From Cytobacillus oceanisediminis (lineage in GTDB: Bacteria; Bacillota; Bacilli; Bacillales; Cytobacillaceae), in the NCBI RefSeq assembly GCF_004366035.1, contig NZ_SOEE01000005.1, positions 186,001-250,000 on the forward strand: a stretch of DNA of 64,000 bases. Reading direction: 5' to 3'. Under the pieces are notes generated by a model. That model ran no database searches, was not told where the DNA came from, and saw only the letters and a list, made by a program, of their open reading frames with translations. Below are positions 33,576 to 48,249 of the stretch, in pieces (positions within the stretch are counted from its first letter, which is position 1; each line of letters opens with the position of its first letter). Made by a program: the position numbers and the translations under genes.

Positions 33576-34583
33576 TTAAAATATATTCAGCCATTCTTTC
33601 AGCAAAGCTGTTAAGAAGATATTCGCAAGCGCTACCGGCAGCAGAACCTTCCAGCCAAATTCCATGAGCTGGTCTGCACGAAGGCGCGGGAATGTGACAC
33701 GAAACCAAACCAGGATAAAGATTACAGCCGTAAACTTAAGCGCAAACCAAACGGCACCTGGAATGAAATCCAGGAATGGAAGCGGCAGCCACCCGCCAAG
33801 GAATAATACGGTTGTCAACGAAGCCATTGCAAAGAAATATACATATTCCGCAAGCATGAAGAACGCCCAGCGGAAGCCGGAATATTCAACATGGAAACCT
33901 GCGACCAGCTCTGATTCCGCTTCAGGCAAGTCAAATGGAACACGGTTCAGCTCTGCTGTCGAAGCAATCAGGAATACGGTGAAAGCAATTGGCTGCCAAA
34001 TGATGAACCAGCCATTTTTTTGCGCTTCTACGATCTCATTGAGGTTTAAGCTGCCTGTTAAAAGGATAATGCCTAATACAGACATAACGAGCGGAATCTC
34101 ATAAGAAATCATCTGGGCCGCAGCACGCATCCCTCCAAGCAGGGCATATTTATTATTGGAAGCCCATGCTCCGGTGACAATACCGACTGTTGTCAGCCCG
34201 GAAATGGCAATGTAATACAGCAATCCAACTCCAATATCAGCAAACTGAAGTTTATCTGTAAAAGGAATCGTTGCCAGCACCATGAATGCCGGTGCAAACG
34301 CAATGACCGGTGCAAGAATGAACAGCGGCCTGTCTGCAAGTTTAGGAATGGTGTCTTCTTTTAATAAAAGCTTCAATACATCAGCAACGGTCTGAAGCAG
34401 CCCCCAGCGTCCGCCGACCTGATTCGGGCCATGGCGCAGCTGCATAAACCCCATGACTTTACGTTCTGCCAGGATGGCGTAAGTAACAAATCCCAAAACG
34501 ACTAAAAGCAAAACGGTGGCAAGCAAGAAGAAAATACCGAAATTAAGCAGACCTGCTTCGGAATAAAGAAGTTCTTCTACCAT
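33576..34583 (-). CDS. nuoH: NADH-quinone oxidoreductase subunit H
   Basis: A 335-residue membrane subunit at the quinone-binding junction. It has ERKVMGFMQLRHGPNQVGGR and ELNRVPFDLPEAESELVAGF, both diagnostic, and about eight helices. It joins nuoD by a 1-bp overlap. Confidence 0.95.
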   Translation of the reverse strand: MVEELLYSEAGLLNFGIFFLLATVLLLVVLGFVTYAILAERKVMGFMQLRHGPNQVGGRWGLLQTVADVLKLLLKEDTIPKLADRPLFILAPVIAFAPAFMVLATIPFTDKLQFADIGVGLLYYIAISGLTTVGIVTGAWASNNKYALLGGMRAAAQMISYEIPLVMSVLGIILLTGSLNLNEIVEAQKNGWFIIWQPIAFTVFLIASTAELNRVPFDLPEAESELVAGFHVEYSGFRWAFFMLAEYVYFFAMASLTTVLFLGGWLPLPFLDFIPGAVWFALKFTAVIFILVWFRVTFPRLRADQLMEFGWKVLLPVALANIFLTALLKEWLNIF

Positions 34584-35683
34584 TATCCGTCCACCTCCCC
34601 AAGGACAATATCAATTGCCCCTAAAATAGCAATCAAGTTCGCAATGTTTTCGCCTTCAAGCAATTTTGGGAGAATTTGAAGATTATAGAATGATGGCCTC
34701 CGGAATTTTAACCGGTATGGCTCTTTCTTTCCATCACTCGCAATATAGCAGCCGATCTCTCCCCGCGGAGACTCGATTCTTACAAACGCTTCCCCTTTCG
34801 GCGCTTTAATGATTTTTGGCACTTTTGCCAGAATATCGCCTTCTGAAGGGAATTGTTCAACAGCCTGTTCAAGGATCTTTAATGATTCTTCAATTTCCTT
34901 CATGCGCACATGATAGCGGGCCCATGCGTCCCCTCCGTCCTGCACGGCAACATCGAAATCGAAGCGGTCATAGATGGAATATGGCTCATCTTTCCGGAGG
35001 TCCCATTTCACGCCTGTGCAGCGAAGATTTGCACCGCTGAGCGAGTAGTTTAAAGCTTCCTCTTTCGTATACTTTCCTACCCCTTTGACACGGTTCATGA
35101 AAATTTCATTTCCTGTTACAAGCTGATGATAGCCTTTCAGCTGTTCACGCATATAGGGAACAAACTCTCTTACTTTATCAATCCAGCCTTCAGGAGCATC
35201 CCATTTTACACCGCCGACACGCATATAGTTAAACGTTAAGCGGCCCCCGGATATCTCATTCAGCATATTGATAATCATTTCACGTTCTCTGAAAGCATAC
35301 AGGAATGGGCTTGTCGCTCCAATATCCAGCAAATAGGTACCCCACCATACGAGATGACTGGCAATCCGGCCAAGTTCCATGGTAATTACCCGCAGATATT
35401 CGGCCCGATCCGGAATTTTAAGATCCATCATCGTTTCAACGGCATGGACAAGGATATAGTTATTCGTCATGGCGGCAAGATAATCCATTCTGTCTGTATA
35501 AGGAATAATTTGCGTATACTGCAGGTCTTCAGCCAATTTCTCCGTTCCACGGTGCAGATAGCCGATGACCGGTTTCGCCTCTTTGATGATCTCACCATCA
35601 ATTTTCAGAACAAGGCGGAAAACACCGTGCGTACTTGGATGCTGAGGTCCAACATTCAAAAGCATTTCTTCGGTTCGCAGCAC
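34583..35683 (-). CDS. nuoD: NADH-quinone oxidoreductase subunit D
   Basis: The 366-residue 49-kDa-type subunit lining the quinone cavity. It begins with LNVGPQHPSTHGVFRLVLKI, which includes the quinone-site His, and continues with GYLHRGTEKLAEDLQYTQI and the C-terminal ILGAIDIVLGEVDG. The start is GTG behind GGAGGTG, 3 bp after nuoC. Confidence 0.95.
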   Translation of the reverse strand: MLRTEEMLLNVGPQHPSTHGVFRLVLKIDGEIIKEAKPVIGYLHRGTEKLAEDLQYTQIIPYTDRMDYLAAMTNNYILVHAVETMMDLKIPDRAEYLRVITMELGRIASHLVWWGTYLLDIGATSPFLYAFREREMIINMLNEISGGRLTFNYMRVGGVKWDAPEGWIDKVREFVPYMREQLKGYHQLVTGNEIFMNRVKGVGKYTKEEALNYSLSGANLRCTGVKWDLRKDEPYSIYDRFDFDVAVQDGGDAWARYHVRMKEIEESLKILEQAVEQFPSEGDILAKVPKIIKAPKGEAFVRIESPRGEIGCYIASDGKKEPYRLKFRRPSFYNLQILPKLLEGENIANLIAILGAIDIVLGEVDG

Positions 35684-35686
35684 TGG

Positions 35687-36946
35687 TTACACCTCCACAT
35701 CGTACGGTTCATAGTCTTTGCGCAGCGGATGCCCGATCCAGTCTTCCCCAAGCATAATCCGATATAAATTAGGGTGGCCCTTAAACTGAATGCCCAGCAA
35801 ATCATATGTTTCACATTCCGGCCAATCCGCTCCCGCCCATAACGGCTGCAGAGAATCGATTTCCGGCTTATCACGGTCAATTTTAACCTTAAGCGCAACA
35901 GATTGGCGCTTTTTGTATGAGTATAAGTGTGCATACACTTCCATATGCGTCTCAAAATCAGTGCCATGAAGTTCTGATAGATAATCAAAACCAAGCTGTT
36001 CATTATATTTCAGAAATTCTGCTAATTTAAAATATGATTCAGCCTTGGCAACCAAAGTCGGCACATCCTTGGAAAGGTCATTAATATAGTACTCTTCAAG
36101 AACGTCAGCACCAAGATTCTCTTCAATTACCTTCACATATTTATCAAGATAAGGCTGATTAACGGATGGCGCTTTTTCTGCAGCTGGTTCGGTGTCTGCC
36201 TTGCTTCCGGCAGCTTTTGCCTTTGCGGCTGCAGCTGCGGCGGCCTTTGCTTTTGCGGCTGCGATTGCCTTGGCCTTTTCATCATCTCCAGACCCGCCAG
36301 CTTTACCTGAAGCAGCTAATTTTGCTTTTGCGGCGGCTTTCGCCTTTGCGGCTGCAATGGCTTTTGCTTTTTCGTCATCCCCGCCAGCTTGTTTTGCTTG
36401 AGCAGCGGCTTTCGCCTTAGCTGCTGCGGCGGCCTTTGCCTTCGCGGCTGCGGCGGCTTTTTGCTTGGCAATGTCCATATCTTCTGCAGGTGATTCTTCC
36501 TTCGCTTCGCCCTGCTCTTTCGCCTTCATTTTAGCCAGTGCTGCAGCCTTTGCCTTCGCGGCTGCGGCGGCTTTTTGCTTGGCAATGTCCATATCTTCTG
36601 CAGGTGATTCTTCCTTCGCTTCGCTCTGCTCTTTCGCTTTCATCTTTGCTAGTGCTGCAGCCTTTGCCTTCGCGGCTGCGGCGGCTTTTTGCTTGGCAAT
36701 GTCCATATCTTCTGCAGGTGATTCTTCCTTCGCTTCGTTCTGCTCTTTCGCTTTCATCTTTGCTAGTGCTGCAGCCTTTGCCTTCGCGGCTGCGGCAGCT
36801 TTTTGCTTGGCAATGTCCATATCTTCTGCAGGTGATTCTTCCTTCGCTTCGCCCTGCTCTTTCGCCTTCATTTTAGCCAGTGCTGCAGCCTTCGCTTTAG
36901 CTGCCGCTTCTTTTTTCAGCTGTTCAAGATCTTTTTCTCCGCTCAT
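35687..36946 (-). CDS. nuoC: NADH-quinone oxidoreductase subunit C with long Ala/Lys repeat extension
   Basis: The C-terminal ~155 residues are the normal 30-kDa-type subunit (YLSELHGTDF, RKDYEPYD), which joins NuoD in the peripheral arm. The first ~262 residues are low complexity. Four near-identical 38-residue units (MKAKEQxEAKEESPAEDMDI plus an AKQKAAAAAKAK stretch) fill residues ~26-177. More Ala/Lys-rich sequence with DDEKAKAIAAAK spacers follows. At the DNA level the period is 114 bp, so the array can expand or contract. Ala/Lys-rich NuoC tails are known in Bacillus; the regular units are the unusual point here. Confidence 0.93.
   Translation of the reverse strand: MSGEKDLEQLKKEAAAKAKAAALAKMKAKEQGEAKEESPAEDMDIAKQKAAAAAKAKAAALAKMKAKEQNEAKEESPAEDMDIAKQKAAAAAKAKAAALAKMKAKEQSEAKEESPAEDMDIAKQKAAAAAKAKAAALAKMKAKEQGEAKEESPAEDMDIAKQKAAAAAKAKAAAAAKAKAAAQAKQAGGDDEKAKAIAAAKAKAAAKAKLAASGKAGGSGDDEKAKAIAAAKAKAAAAAAAKAKAAGSKADTEPAAEKAPSVNQPYLDKYVKVIEENLGADVLEEYYINDLSKDVPTLVAKAESYFKLAEFLKYNEQLGFDYLSELHGTDFETHMEVYAHLYSYKKRQSVALKVKIDRDKPEIDSLQPLWAGADWPECETYDLLGIQFKGHPNLYRIMLGEDWIGHPLRKDYEPYDVEV
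36490..36945 (-). repeat. 114-bp tandem repeat inside nuoC
   Basis: The marker CTTCTGCAGGTGATTCTTCC occurs at 36481, 36595, 36709 and 36823, exactly 114 bp apart, with only a few base differences between units. Boundaries are approximate. Confidence 0.85.
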
Positions 36947-36949
36947 AGG

Positions 36950-37462
36950 TTAGATCACCTTCTTTCCAGTCTTAGCCTCATAACGGATTTTTTCTTTTAG
37001 CTTATTAATTCCATAAATCAATGCTGCCGGGTTCGGCGGGCATCCTGGTATGTATACATCAACAGGGACAATCTGGTCGACCCCTTTTACAACTGAATAA
37101 GATTTAACATATGGCCCTCCCGCTGTTGCACAGGAACCCATTGCAATTACCCATTTTGGTTCAGGCATCTGATCGTAAAGACGGCGGACAATTGGCGCCA
37201 TTTTCTTTGTTACTGTACCTGAAACAATCATGACATCAGACTGACGGGGAGATGTACGGAAAAAAGATCCGAAACGGTCCAAATCGTAATGCGATGAACC
37301 AACACCCATCATTTCAATGGCACAACAAGCAAGCCCGAAGGTCATTGGCCACAATGAATTACTCCGCGCCCACGCTTTAATCTGTTCCAAAGTTGCCATA
37401 AACACATTACGCTGCAGTTCTTCCATTTCTTCTGGTGTAATATTATCCAGCTTTAAATCCAT
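36950..37462 (-). CDS. nuoB: NADH-quinone oxidoreductase subunit B (N2 cluster)
   Basis: A 170-residue subunit holding iron-sulfur cluster N2, the last electron carrier before quinone. Its ligands lie in [23 protein letters not shown] and [10 protein letters not shown]. The ATG at 37462 is chosen: AGAAGGTG lies 5 nt upstream, while the in-frame ATG at 37483 has no site. It overlaps nuoA by 10 bp. Confidence 0.95.
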   Translation of the reverse strand: MDLKLDNITPEEMEELQRNVFMATLEQIKAWARSNSLWPMTFGLACCAIEMMGVGSSHYDLDRFGSFFRTSPRQSDVMIVSGTVTKKMAPIVRRLYDQMPEPKWVIAMGSCATAGGPYVKSYSVVKGVDQIVPVDVYIPGCPPNPAALIYGINKLKEKIRYEAKTGKKVI

Positions 37463-37827
37463 TTCAGCACCTTCTTTTTCCATGCATAAACAAGACCAAT
37501 TACTAGCATAAATACAAAAATCAGCATCTCAATCAATGCAAAAATACCAAGTTTCTCATAGGCCACAGCCCATGGATACAAAAATACCGTCTCTACATCA
37601 AAAATGACAAACATCAGGGCAAAAATATAATAGCGGACATTGAACTGCACCCTCGAATCATGGAATGGCTCAATCCCGCTCTCATATGTGGTATACTTCG
37701 TATCATATGGCTTATAGGGCCGCAAAAGCTTTCCCAAAAACAAAGCCACCACAGGCAGTATAACTCCCAGGCACAAAAACACAAAAACTATCAAATAGTT
37801 ATTCTGATATAAATTCCAAAGCTCCAT
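37453..37827 (-). CDS. nuoA: NADH-quinone oxidoreductase subunit A
   Basis: A 124-residue, three-helix membrane subunit, first gene of the operon. It has the segment [20 protein letters not shown] and [14 protein letters not shown], both conserved. The ATG at 37827 follows GGAGGGG at 6-nt spacing; the ATGs just upstream overlap that site. A strong promoter lies 57 bp upstream. Confidence 0.94.
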   Translation of the reverse strand: MELWNLYQNNYLIVFVFLCLGVILPVVALFLGKLLRPYKPYDTKYTTYESGIEPFHDSRVQFNVRYYIFALMFVIFDVETVFLYPWAVAYEKLGIFALIEMLIFVFMLVIGLVYAWKKKVLKWI

Positions 37828-37883
37828 GCCCATCCCCTCCAATGCTGAAAATTTTCACAACATTTAAACATGTAACCGTAACC

Positions 37884-37912
37884 ATTATACACCCTACTCC
37901 CCCATGTGTCGA
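37884..37912 (-). promoter_or_regulatory. Sigma-A promoter of the nuo operon
   Basis: Minus strand TCGACA - 17 bp - TATAAT, with a consensus -10. The predicted start lies about 50 nt upstream of nuoA. Confidence 0.75.
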
Positions 37913-38451
37913 CACAACCTCAGACTATTATTGGAAATTCTATCTATGCCCAAAATCGGATACCAGAAAGAGAATTTCCATACGCAGTTCCCAGCTGGTT
38001 TAACACCTTCTCCAGATTATATGAGCTTGCCCCCAGTCAATATCCATTAATTCTTCTTTTATATTCTTCTACCATTAAAAGTTAAACTTCCTGCTTTGTC
38101 AGTGAGATATCTAACACCTTAAAAGGGTTTTTCATTTTAAGCCTAAGTTTTTTGTATTCATGGTTCCTTGAGTTTTTCGGTCATTTCCCGTTCTACCAGA
38201 ATACAGCACTGACATATTGGAATATAAACTACTTACAAAAGTTTCTATTTAAACCATCTTAAGGATTAAATGTATCAAATATGACTATTTCTGATGCTTT
38301 TTATTCATCTATTATGAACATTATTATAGTTTGCCAATTCTTCGTTAATTTCCTGAAATGTGCGTAATTAAACTATAACTCCCCTGTTCTTTTTCTCAGA
38401 ATTTTCTGTGCTAGCATAGAAATTGTCAACCAAGCTATTAGGAGGCTTAAT
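37913..38451. other. Intergenic region between nuoA and the LysM-3D gene
   Basis: Holds no supported gene. A perfect 10-bp inverted repeat TGGAAATTCT/AGAATTTCCA with a 29-nt spacer lies at 37932-37980. A single TTTTTCGGTCATT at 38173 resembles one unit of the 20-bp array at 1981. Confidence 0.45.
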
Positions 38452-39168
38452 ATGAAAAAGTATTTTTATTATCTGCTCGCAGCTATAACCATCTGGAGTA
38501 CAGCAGGTGCGAGCGCATATGCAGAAGAAGTAACTGTAAACAAAGGGGATACCCTGTGGTCCATAGCACAAAAACATGAAGTATCCGTTCAGGATATTAA
38601 AAATTGGAATGGTCTAACCGGGGATTTGATTCATCCAAATGATAAACTCGATGTTTCACCTGAAGAAATATACATAGTAAAATCCGGAGATACTCTATGG
38701 AATATTGCCAAAACATACGGTATAAATGTACATAATCTCAAAAAATGGAATCAGCTGAACTCAGACGTTATTAATCCTGGTTTAGAGCTTATCATCTATA
38801 AAAATGGCTCTGTGAAGGAAACAAAATCTAAAACAGTTGTAAAAGCCGCTAACACAGAACAGCCTGCAGCTGAAGCAGGCAAAAGTCTGACTGTCACTGC
38901 AACTGCCTATACAGCCAGCTGTGAAGGATGCATCGGCATTACTAAAACAGGAGTAAATCTTATTGATAACCCTGATGCAAAAGTTATTGCGGTGGATCCG
39001 GACGTAATTCCTTTGGGTTCTAAAGTATTTGTAGATGGATATGGCTATGCTACTGCCGAGGATATTGGCGGGGGAATTAAAGGAAATGAAATTGATGTGT
39101 TTATTCCTGCCACACCAGATGCCATGCAATGGGGAAGAAAAGAGGTAAAAGTTACGATTCTGAATTAA
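38452..39168 (+). CDS. Secreted cell-wall hydrolase, two LysM plus 3D domain (YocH-like)
   Basis: A 238-residue exported protein with a signal peptide cleaved near ASAYA-EE (residues ~23-25). LysM domains lie at ~26-68 (VTVNKGDTLWSIAQKHEVSV) and ~74-117 (YIVKSGDTLWNIAKTYGINV). A C-terminal 3D domain (~145-238) has the three aspartates in AVDPDVIPLG, AEDIGG and NEIDVFI. This is the YocH type of muralytic enzyme, related to the MltA/Sps barrel. It is a plus-strand single gene with an AGGAGG site. YocH is controlled by WalRK in B. subtilis, but no clear WalR box was seen here. Confidence 0.85.
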   Translation: MKKYFYYLLAAITIWSTAGASAYAEEVTVNKGDTLWSIAQKHEVSVQDIKNWNGLTGDLIHPNDKLDVSPEEIYIVKSGDTLWNIAKTYGINVHNLKKWNQLNSDVINPGLELIIYKNGSVKETKSKTVVKAANTEQPAAEAGKSLTVTATAYTASCEGCIGITKTGVNLIDNPDAKVIAVDPDVIPLGSKVFVDGYGYATAEDIGGGIKGNEIDVFIPATPDAMQWGRKEVKVTILN

Positions 39169-39180
39169 ATGCTATTAACG

Positions 39181-39207
39181 AAGAGGTCTCTCACACAGGG
39201 ACCTCTT
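39181..39207. terminator. Bidirectional terminator
   Basis: AAGAGGTC/GACCTCTT with an 11-nt loop, between the convergent LysM-3D gene and the small gene at 39215. Confidence 0.75.
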
Positions 39208-39214
39208 AATTATG

Positions 39215-39460
39215 TTATTCATTATATGGCAGCTTTTTAACCAAGTATGTTTCAGACACCCGGCAAAATGCTTTTAATAGATTTTGCATACATTTTATCC
39301 GAATCGCTTCGTCAAATAAAAATACATTAAAAATCTCCGCTTCAAGCATGATGAATATTTTCATGGTTGCATCATCCTTATTGCTTATATGATTATGTGT
39401 AAAATAGCTGATTAACTCTCTTTCATAATATTCTATCGTTCCAAATAATACAGTCGACAA
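39215..39460 (-). CDS. Small protein of unknown function, 81 residues
   Basis: The frame reads MSTVLFGTIEYYERELISYF at the N-terminus, with several aromatic and charged residues, two Cys (CMQ, FCR) and no signal peptide or clear membrane helix. I do not recognise the family. The TTG at 39460 is taken as start because AGGGGGTG lies 6 nt upstream; an in-frame GTG at 39469 overlaps that site. It is convergent with the LysM-3D gene and has its own Shine-Dalgarno, so it is likely real. Confidence 0.5.
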   Translation of the reverse strand: MSTVLFGTIEYYERELISYFTHNHISNKDDATMKIFIMLEAEIFNVFLFDEAIRIKCMQNLLKAFCRVSETYLVKKLPYNE

Positions 39461-39909
39461 GGATATCACCCCCTGGTTTTCTTAAACCTTGTCTTTTATA
39501 AAAAACAAAATATATAATTTTCAATGTCGCTACCTGTCTAGCTCCAAAAGGAACGCTTCGACAGCATCATCATCGCGGAACTAAAATTAGGAGGAGCGCC
39601 TGCCCCCTCGAAGTCAAAGCTTGTCTAGCTGCGGCTCCCAGGGGCTAGGGGTCATGCAGAAGTTGCCACAGGACGTGGCCGTTCCCAGTCTGCGTTCCTT
39701 CGTGGGCAAGGCGCTTGTGCTTTTCTTAGCACATGTTGATAATATATGATTCTATTCTACGGGTTTCAACAAAATCTGACACATTTAACAAAATAGTTAA
39801 ATTAGTTAAAAAGACCATTTGTTTTTAATATAAATGAAACATGGCTGTTTCCTATGAAATTATATTTTGTGATAAAGTTATCTTAAGAGCTAAATTAGGA
39901 GAAATACAT
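39461..39909. other. 449-bp intergenic region with an inverted dispersed repeat
   Basis: Apart from the repeat at 39533-39727, the region is AT-rich and should contain the promoters for the small genes on both sides. No further gene is supported. Confidence 0.5.
39533..39727 (-). repeat. Dispersed GCGGAAGCGCC repeat, inverted long copy
   Basis: Reads CTGTCTAGCTCC at the left and GGGCAAGGCGCTTGTGCTTTT at the right, the reverse complement of the copy at 33424-33545. Shared inner blocks include GGAGGAGCGCCTGCCCCCTC. The middle holds about 75 bp not present in the other copies. Confidence 0.8.
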
Positions 39910-40098
39910 ATGACTAAAAACAACTGCCCAGTTATTCAAAAATTCGATGAGCTCGTTAAAAAAAGCAATGAGCTAAAAAAAGAACTAGACGTCACTCCTT
40001 TTGAAGATAAACAAAAGTTCATGAGCCTTCTCAAAAAGCTTATGACCGTGCATAAGAATTTGGATCAGTTAACCCTATATGACCAGACAAAGTATTGA
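39910..40098 (+). CDS. Small helical protein of unknown function, 62 residues
   Basis: MTKNNCPVIQKFDELVKKSN begins a product rich in Lys, Leu and Glu that should fold as a helical hairpin. The size and a SNELKKELD stretch recall Spo0E-like phosphatases, but the SQELD signature is not present and I do not assign it. The ATG at 39910 follows TTAGGAG. A strong terminator follows 8 bp after the stop, so this is a complete single-gene unit. Confidence 0.6.
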   Translation: MTKNNCPVIQKFDELVKKSNELKKELDVTPFEDKQKFMSLLKKLMTVHKNLDQLTLYDQTKY

Positions 40099-40106
40099 AA
40101 TAATAC

Positions 40107-40132
40107 AAGGACAGGCTATGCCTGTCCTTTCT
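40107..40132 (+). terminator. Terminator of the 62-residue gene
   Basis: AAGGACAGGC-TAT-GCCTGTCCTT followed by TC, T-rich only in its own arm. Confidence 0.75.
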
Positions 40133-40161
40133 TCATGTATAAAATCTGGATTGTGGCTATC

Positions 40162-40190
40162 AGCCACTCACCCACCAACATATCAACCAT
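40162..40190 (+). repeat. AACCA-box element, close copy
   Basis: Bases 40174-40190 read ACCAACATATCAACCAT, identical to 54276-54292. Over the full 29 bp, 26 positions agree. It lies between convergent terminators of the 62-residue gene and ftsZ. Confidence 0.65.
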
Positions 40191-40215
40191 TAATTCTATT
40201 CGATTAAGTTCACCT

Positions 40216-40250
40216 AAAAACAGGCTGCCATCAAAAGGCAGCCTGTTTTT
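40216..40250 (-). terminator. Terminator of the ftsZ homologue
   Basis: Perfect 14-bp arms AAAAACAGGCTGCC/GGCAGCCTGTTTTT with a 7-nt loop, next to the ftsZ stop codon. Confidence 0.92.
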
Positions 40251-40254
40251 AGTA

Positions 40255-41412
40255 TTAGCGTCTTCTTCGGTTTCTAAGGAACGCCGGGGTATCAAGTGAC
40301 TCTTCTTGCGGGTCAGCATGCACCCGGTAATCTTCCTGAACCGGTTCCCGATGTTCTCTAGCCGGCCGGCGATTGCTTGGTTCTTCTGCATACTGATATG
40401 TATGAACATATTCTCTTTCTGCTGTTGGTCTTGAACTAGGTTTGGCACGTAATTCCTCTTGCTCATTAAAGCCGGTCGCAATAACCGTAACAAGTATTTC
40501 TTCCTTTAGGGAATCATTAATGACCGAGCCAAAAATCATATTCACTTCCTCATCAGAAGCGGAGGCGACGATGTCTGCAGCCTCTTGCACTTCATATAAG
40601 CTGATATTAGCACCGCCTGTAATATTCATGATGACGCCGCGGGCTCCATTAATGGACGTTTCTAATAAAGGACTTGATATTGCTTTACGGGCTGCTTCAG
40701 CCGCGCGGTCTTCCCCAGTAGCAATTCCAATCCCCATCAATGCTGTTCCTTTATGGGACATAACTGTTTTAACATCGGCAAAATCGAGATTGATTAAACC
40801 AGGAACGGCAATCAAGTCAGAAATGCCCTGAACACCCTGGCGGAGGACATTGTCTGCTTCCATAAACGCTTCAAGCATAGGTGTTTTCTTATCAATAATC
40901 TCTAATAAGCGATCATTTGGAATAATAATTAGCGTATCGACTGCTTTTTTCATTGCCTCAATGCCTGCATCTGCATTGGCTGCACGCTTGCGGCCTTCGA
41001 ACTTGAAGGGGCGGGTTACCACACCAATTGTCAGAGCGCCTACTTCACGGGCAATACGTGCAATGGCAGGAGCAGCACCAGTTCCAGTTCCGCCGCCCAT
41101 TCCGGCAGTAACGAATACCATGTCAGCACCCTTCAATACTTCACGAAGCTGACTTTCACTTTCTTCAGCCGCCTTCCTGCCTACATCAGGATTTGCCCCT
41201 GCTCCCAGGCCCCTCGTTAAGGTAGCACCGATTTGCATGGTTACTTCTGCCTTTGATTGATTTAGAGCTTGTCCATCTGTATTAACAGCAATAAACTCTA
41301 CTCCCTCAACTCCATGTTCAATCATCCTGTTTACAGCGTTGTTTCCCCCGCCTCCGACTCCGATGACTTTGATCGTAGCATATTGGTCTATATTTGTATC
41401 AAACTCCAGCAT
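40255..41412 (-). CDS. ftsZ: Cell division protein FtsZ, copy outside the dcw cluster
   Basis: A 385-residue tubulin-like GTPase that builds the division ring. It has [19 protein letters not shown], the GTP-binding GGGTGTG (106-112), the T7 loop NLDFADVK (N208, D210, D213) and the C-terminal binding peptide [12 protein letters not shown]. So it should both polymerise and bind FtsA/SepF partners. In Bacillus the usual ftsZ follows ftsA; here neighbours are the atp and nuo operons. This is probably a second paralogue, although the rest of the genome is not visible. Compared with typical Bacillus FtsZ, the 145-149 stretch reads ANADA. An AAAGGAGGAG site precedes the ATG. Confidence 0.93.
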   Translation of the reverse strand: MLEFDTNIDQYATIKVIGVGGGGNNAVNRMIEHGVEGVEFIAVNTDGQALNQSKAEVTMQIGATLTRGLGAGANPDVGRKAAEESESQLREVLKGADMVFVTAGMGGGTGTGAAPAIARIAREVGALTIGVVTRPFKFEGRKRAANADAGIEAMKKAVDTLIIIPNDRLLEIIDKKTPMLEAFMEADNVLRQGVQGISDLIAVPGLINLDFADVKTVMSHKGTALMGIGIATGEDRAAEAARKAISSPLLETSINGARGVIMNITGGANISLYEVQEAADIVASASDEEVNMIFGSVINDSLKEEILVTVIATGFNEQEELRAKPSSRPTAEREYVHTYQYAEEPSNRRPAREHREPVQEDYRVHADPQEESLDTPAFLRNRRRR

Positions 41413-41453
41413 TGCGGCTCCTCCTTTAGTTCAAATAGAATTGCATGATTGCT

Positions 41454-41490
41454 TTAAAAAAGAGAGTAACCCTTTAAAGGTTTACTCTCT
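41454..41490 (-). terminator. Hairpin with T run in front of ftsZ
   Basis: Minus strand AGAGAGTAAACC/GGTTACTCTCT (one bulge), followed by six T residues. It lies about 45 nt upstream of the ftsZ start and about 90 bp after the atp operon terminator, so it is either a second stop for atp read-through or an attenuator for ftsZ. Confidence 0.65.
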
Positions 41491-41580
41491 TCTATTGTAA
41501 AGGCCTATATGAAAGAATTCGAGTGATATATCTATTTTTTGGGGCAATTTTCTTAAAATTCCTGTGGTAAATATTACTAT

Positions 41581-41612
41581 AAAAAACACCCCCAGCTTAG
41601 CCAGGGGTGCTG
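41581..41612 (-). terminator. Terminator of the atp operon
   Basis: Minus strand GCACCCC/GGGGGTG stem followed by TTTTTT, 10 bp after atpC. Confidence 0.9.
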
Positions 41613-41621
41613 ATGTTTTTA

Positions 41622-42032
<411 letters not shown>

Positions 42033-42051
42033 TTACCCTCCTGGTCCAGAA

Positions 42052-43518
<1,467 letters not shown>

Positions 43519-43543
43519 TCACCTGCTAACTCCGCTTTTCGTT

Positions 43544-44407
<864 letters not shown>

Positions 44408-44490
44408 TCACCACCCTTATACAAGTTTGTCAGAACCGAACTAAGATGCCAGGGTGGGAACCAAATATCCCACCTTAAAGGCAATCTTCA

Positions 44491-46014
<1,524 letters not shown>

Positions 46015-46023
46015 CTACGAATC

Positions 46024-47123
<1,100 letters not shown>

Positions 47124-47226
47124 TCATATGCATGATTCCGATTTAGTTTTACGGTAAAAAACATAAAGGAATGGCGAAGGTTCATGGAATGATCTTCGCC
47201 ATTTAGAACGATTGGTACAGTATTAA

Positions 47227-47478
<252 letters not shown>

Positions 47479-47514
47479 TTAAAATGTTTTGTCCATGAAA
47501 TGAACAGGTATATA

Positions 47515-48234
<720 letters not shown>

Positions 48235-48249
48235 TCACCTCTCTTCCCG

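Noticed and set aside
36465-36953. Plus-strand reading frame of 162 residues made of Phe/Ala-rich repeats
   Set aside because: It is the exact antisense of the nuoC tandem repeat, created by the 114-bp period being a multiple of three.
39910-40098. Spo0E-like phosphatase assignment for the 62-residue protein
   Set aside because: Size fits, but the SQELD signature is absent; only a vague SNELKKELD resemblance is present.
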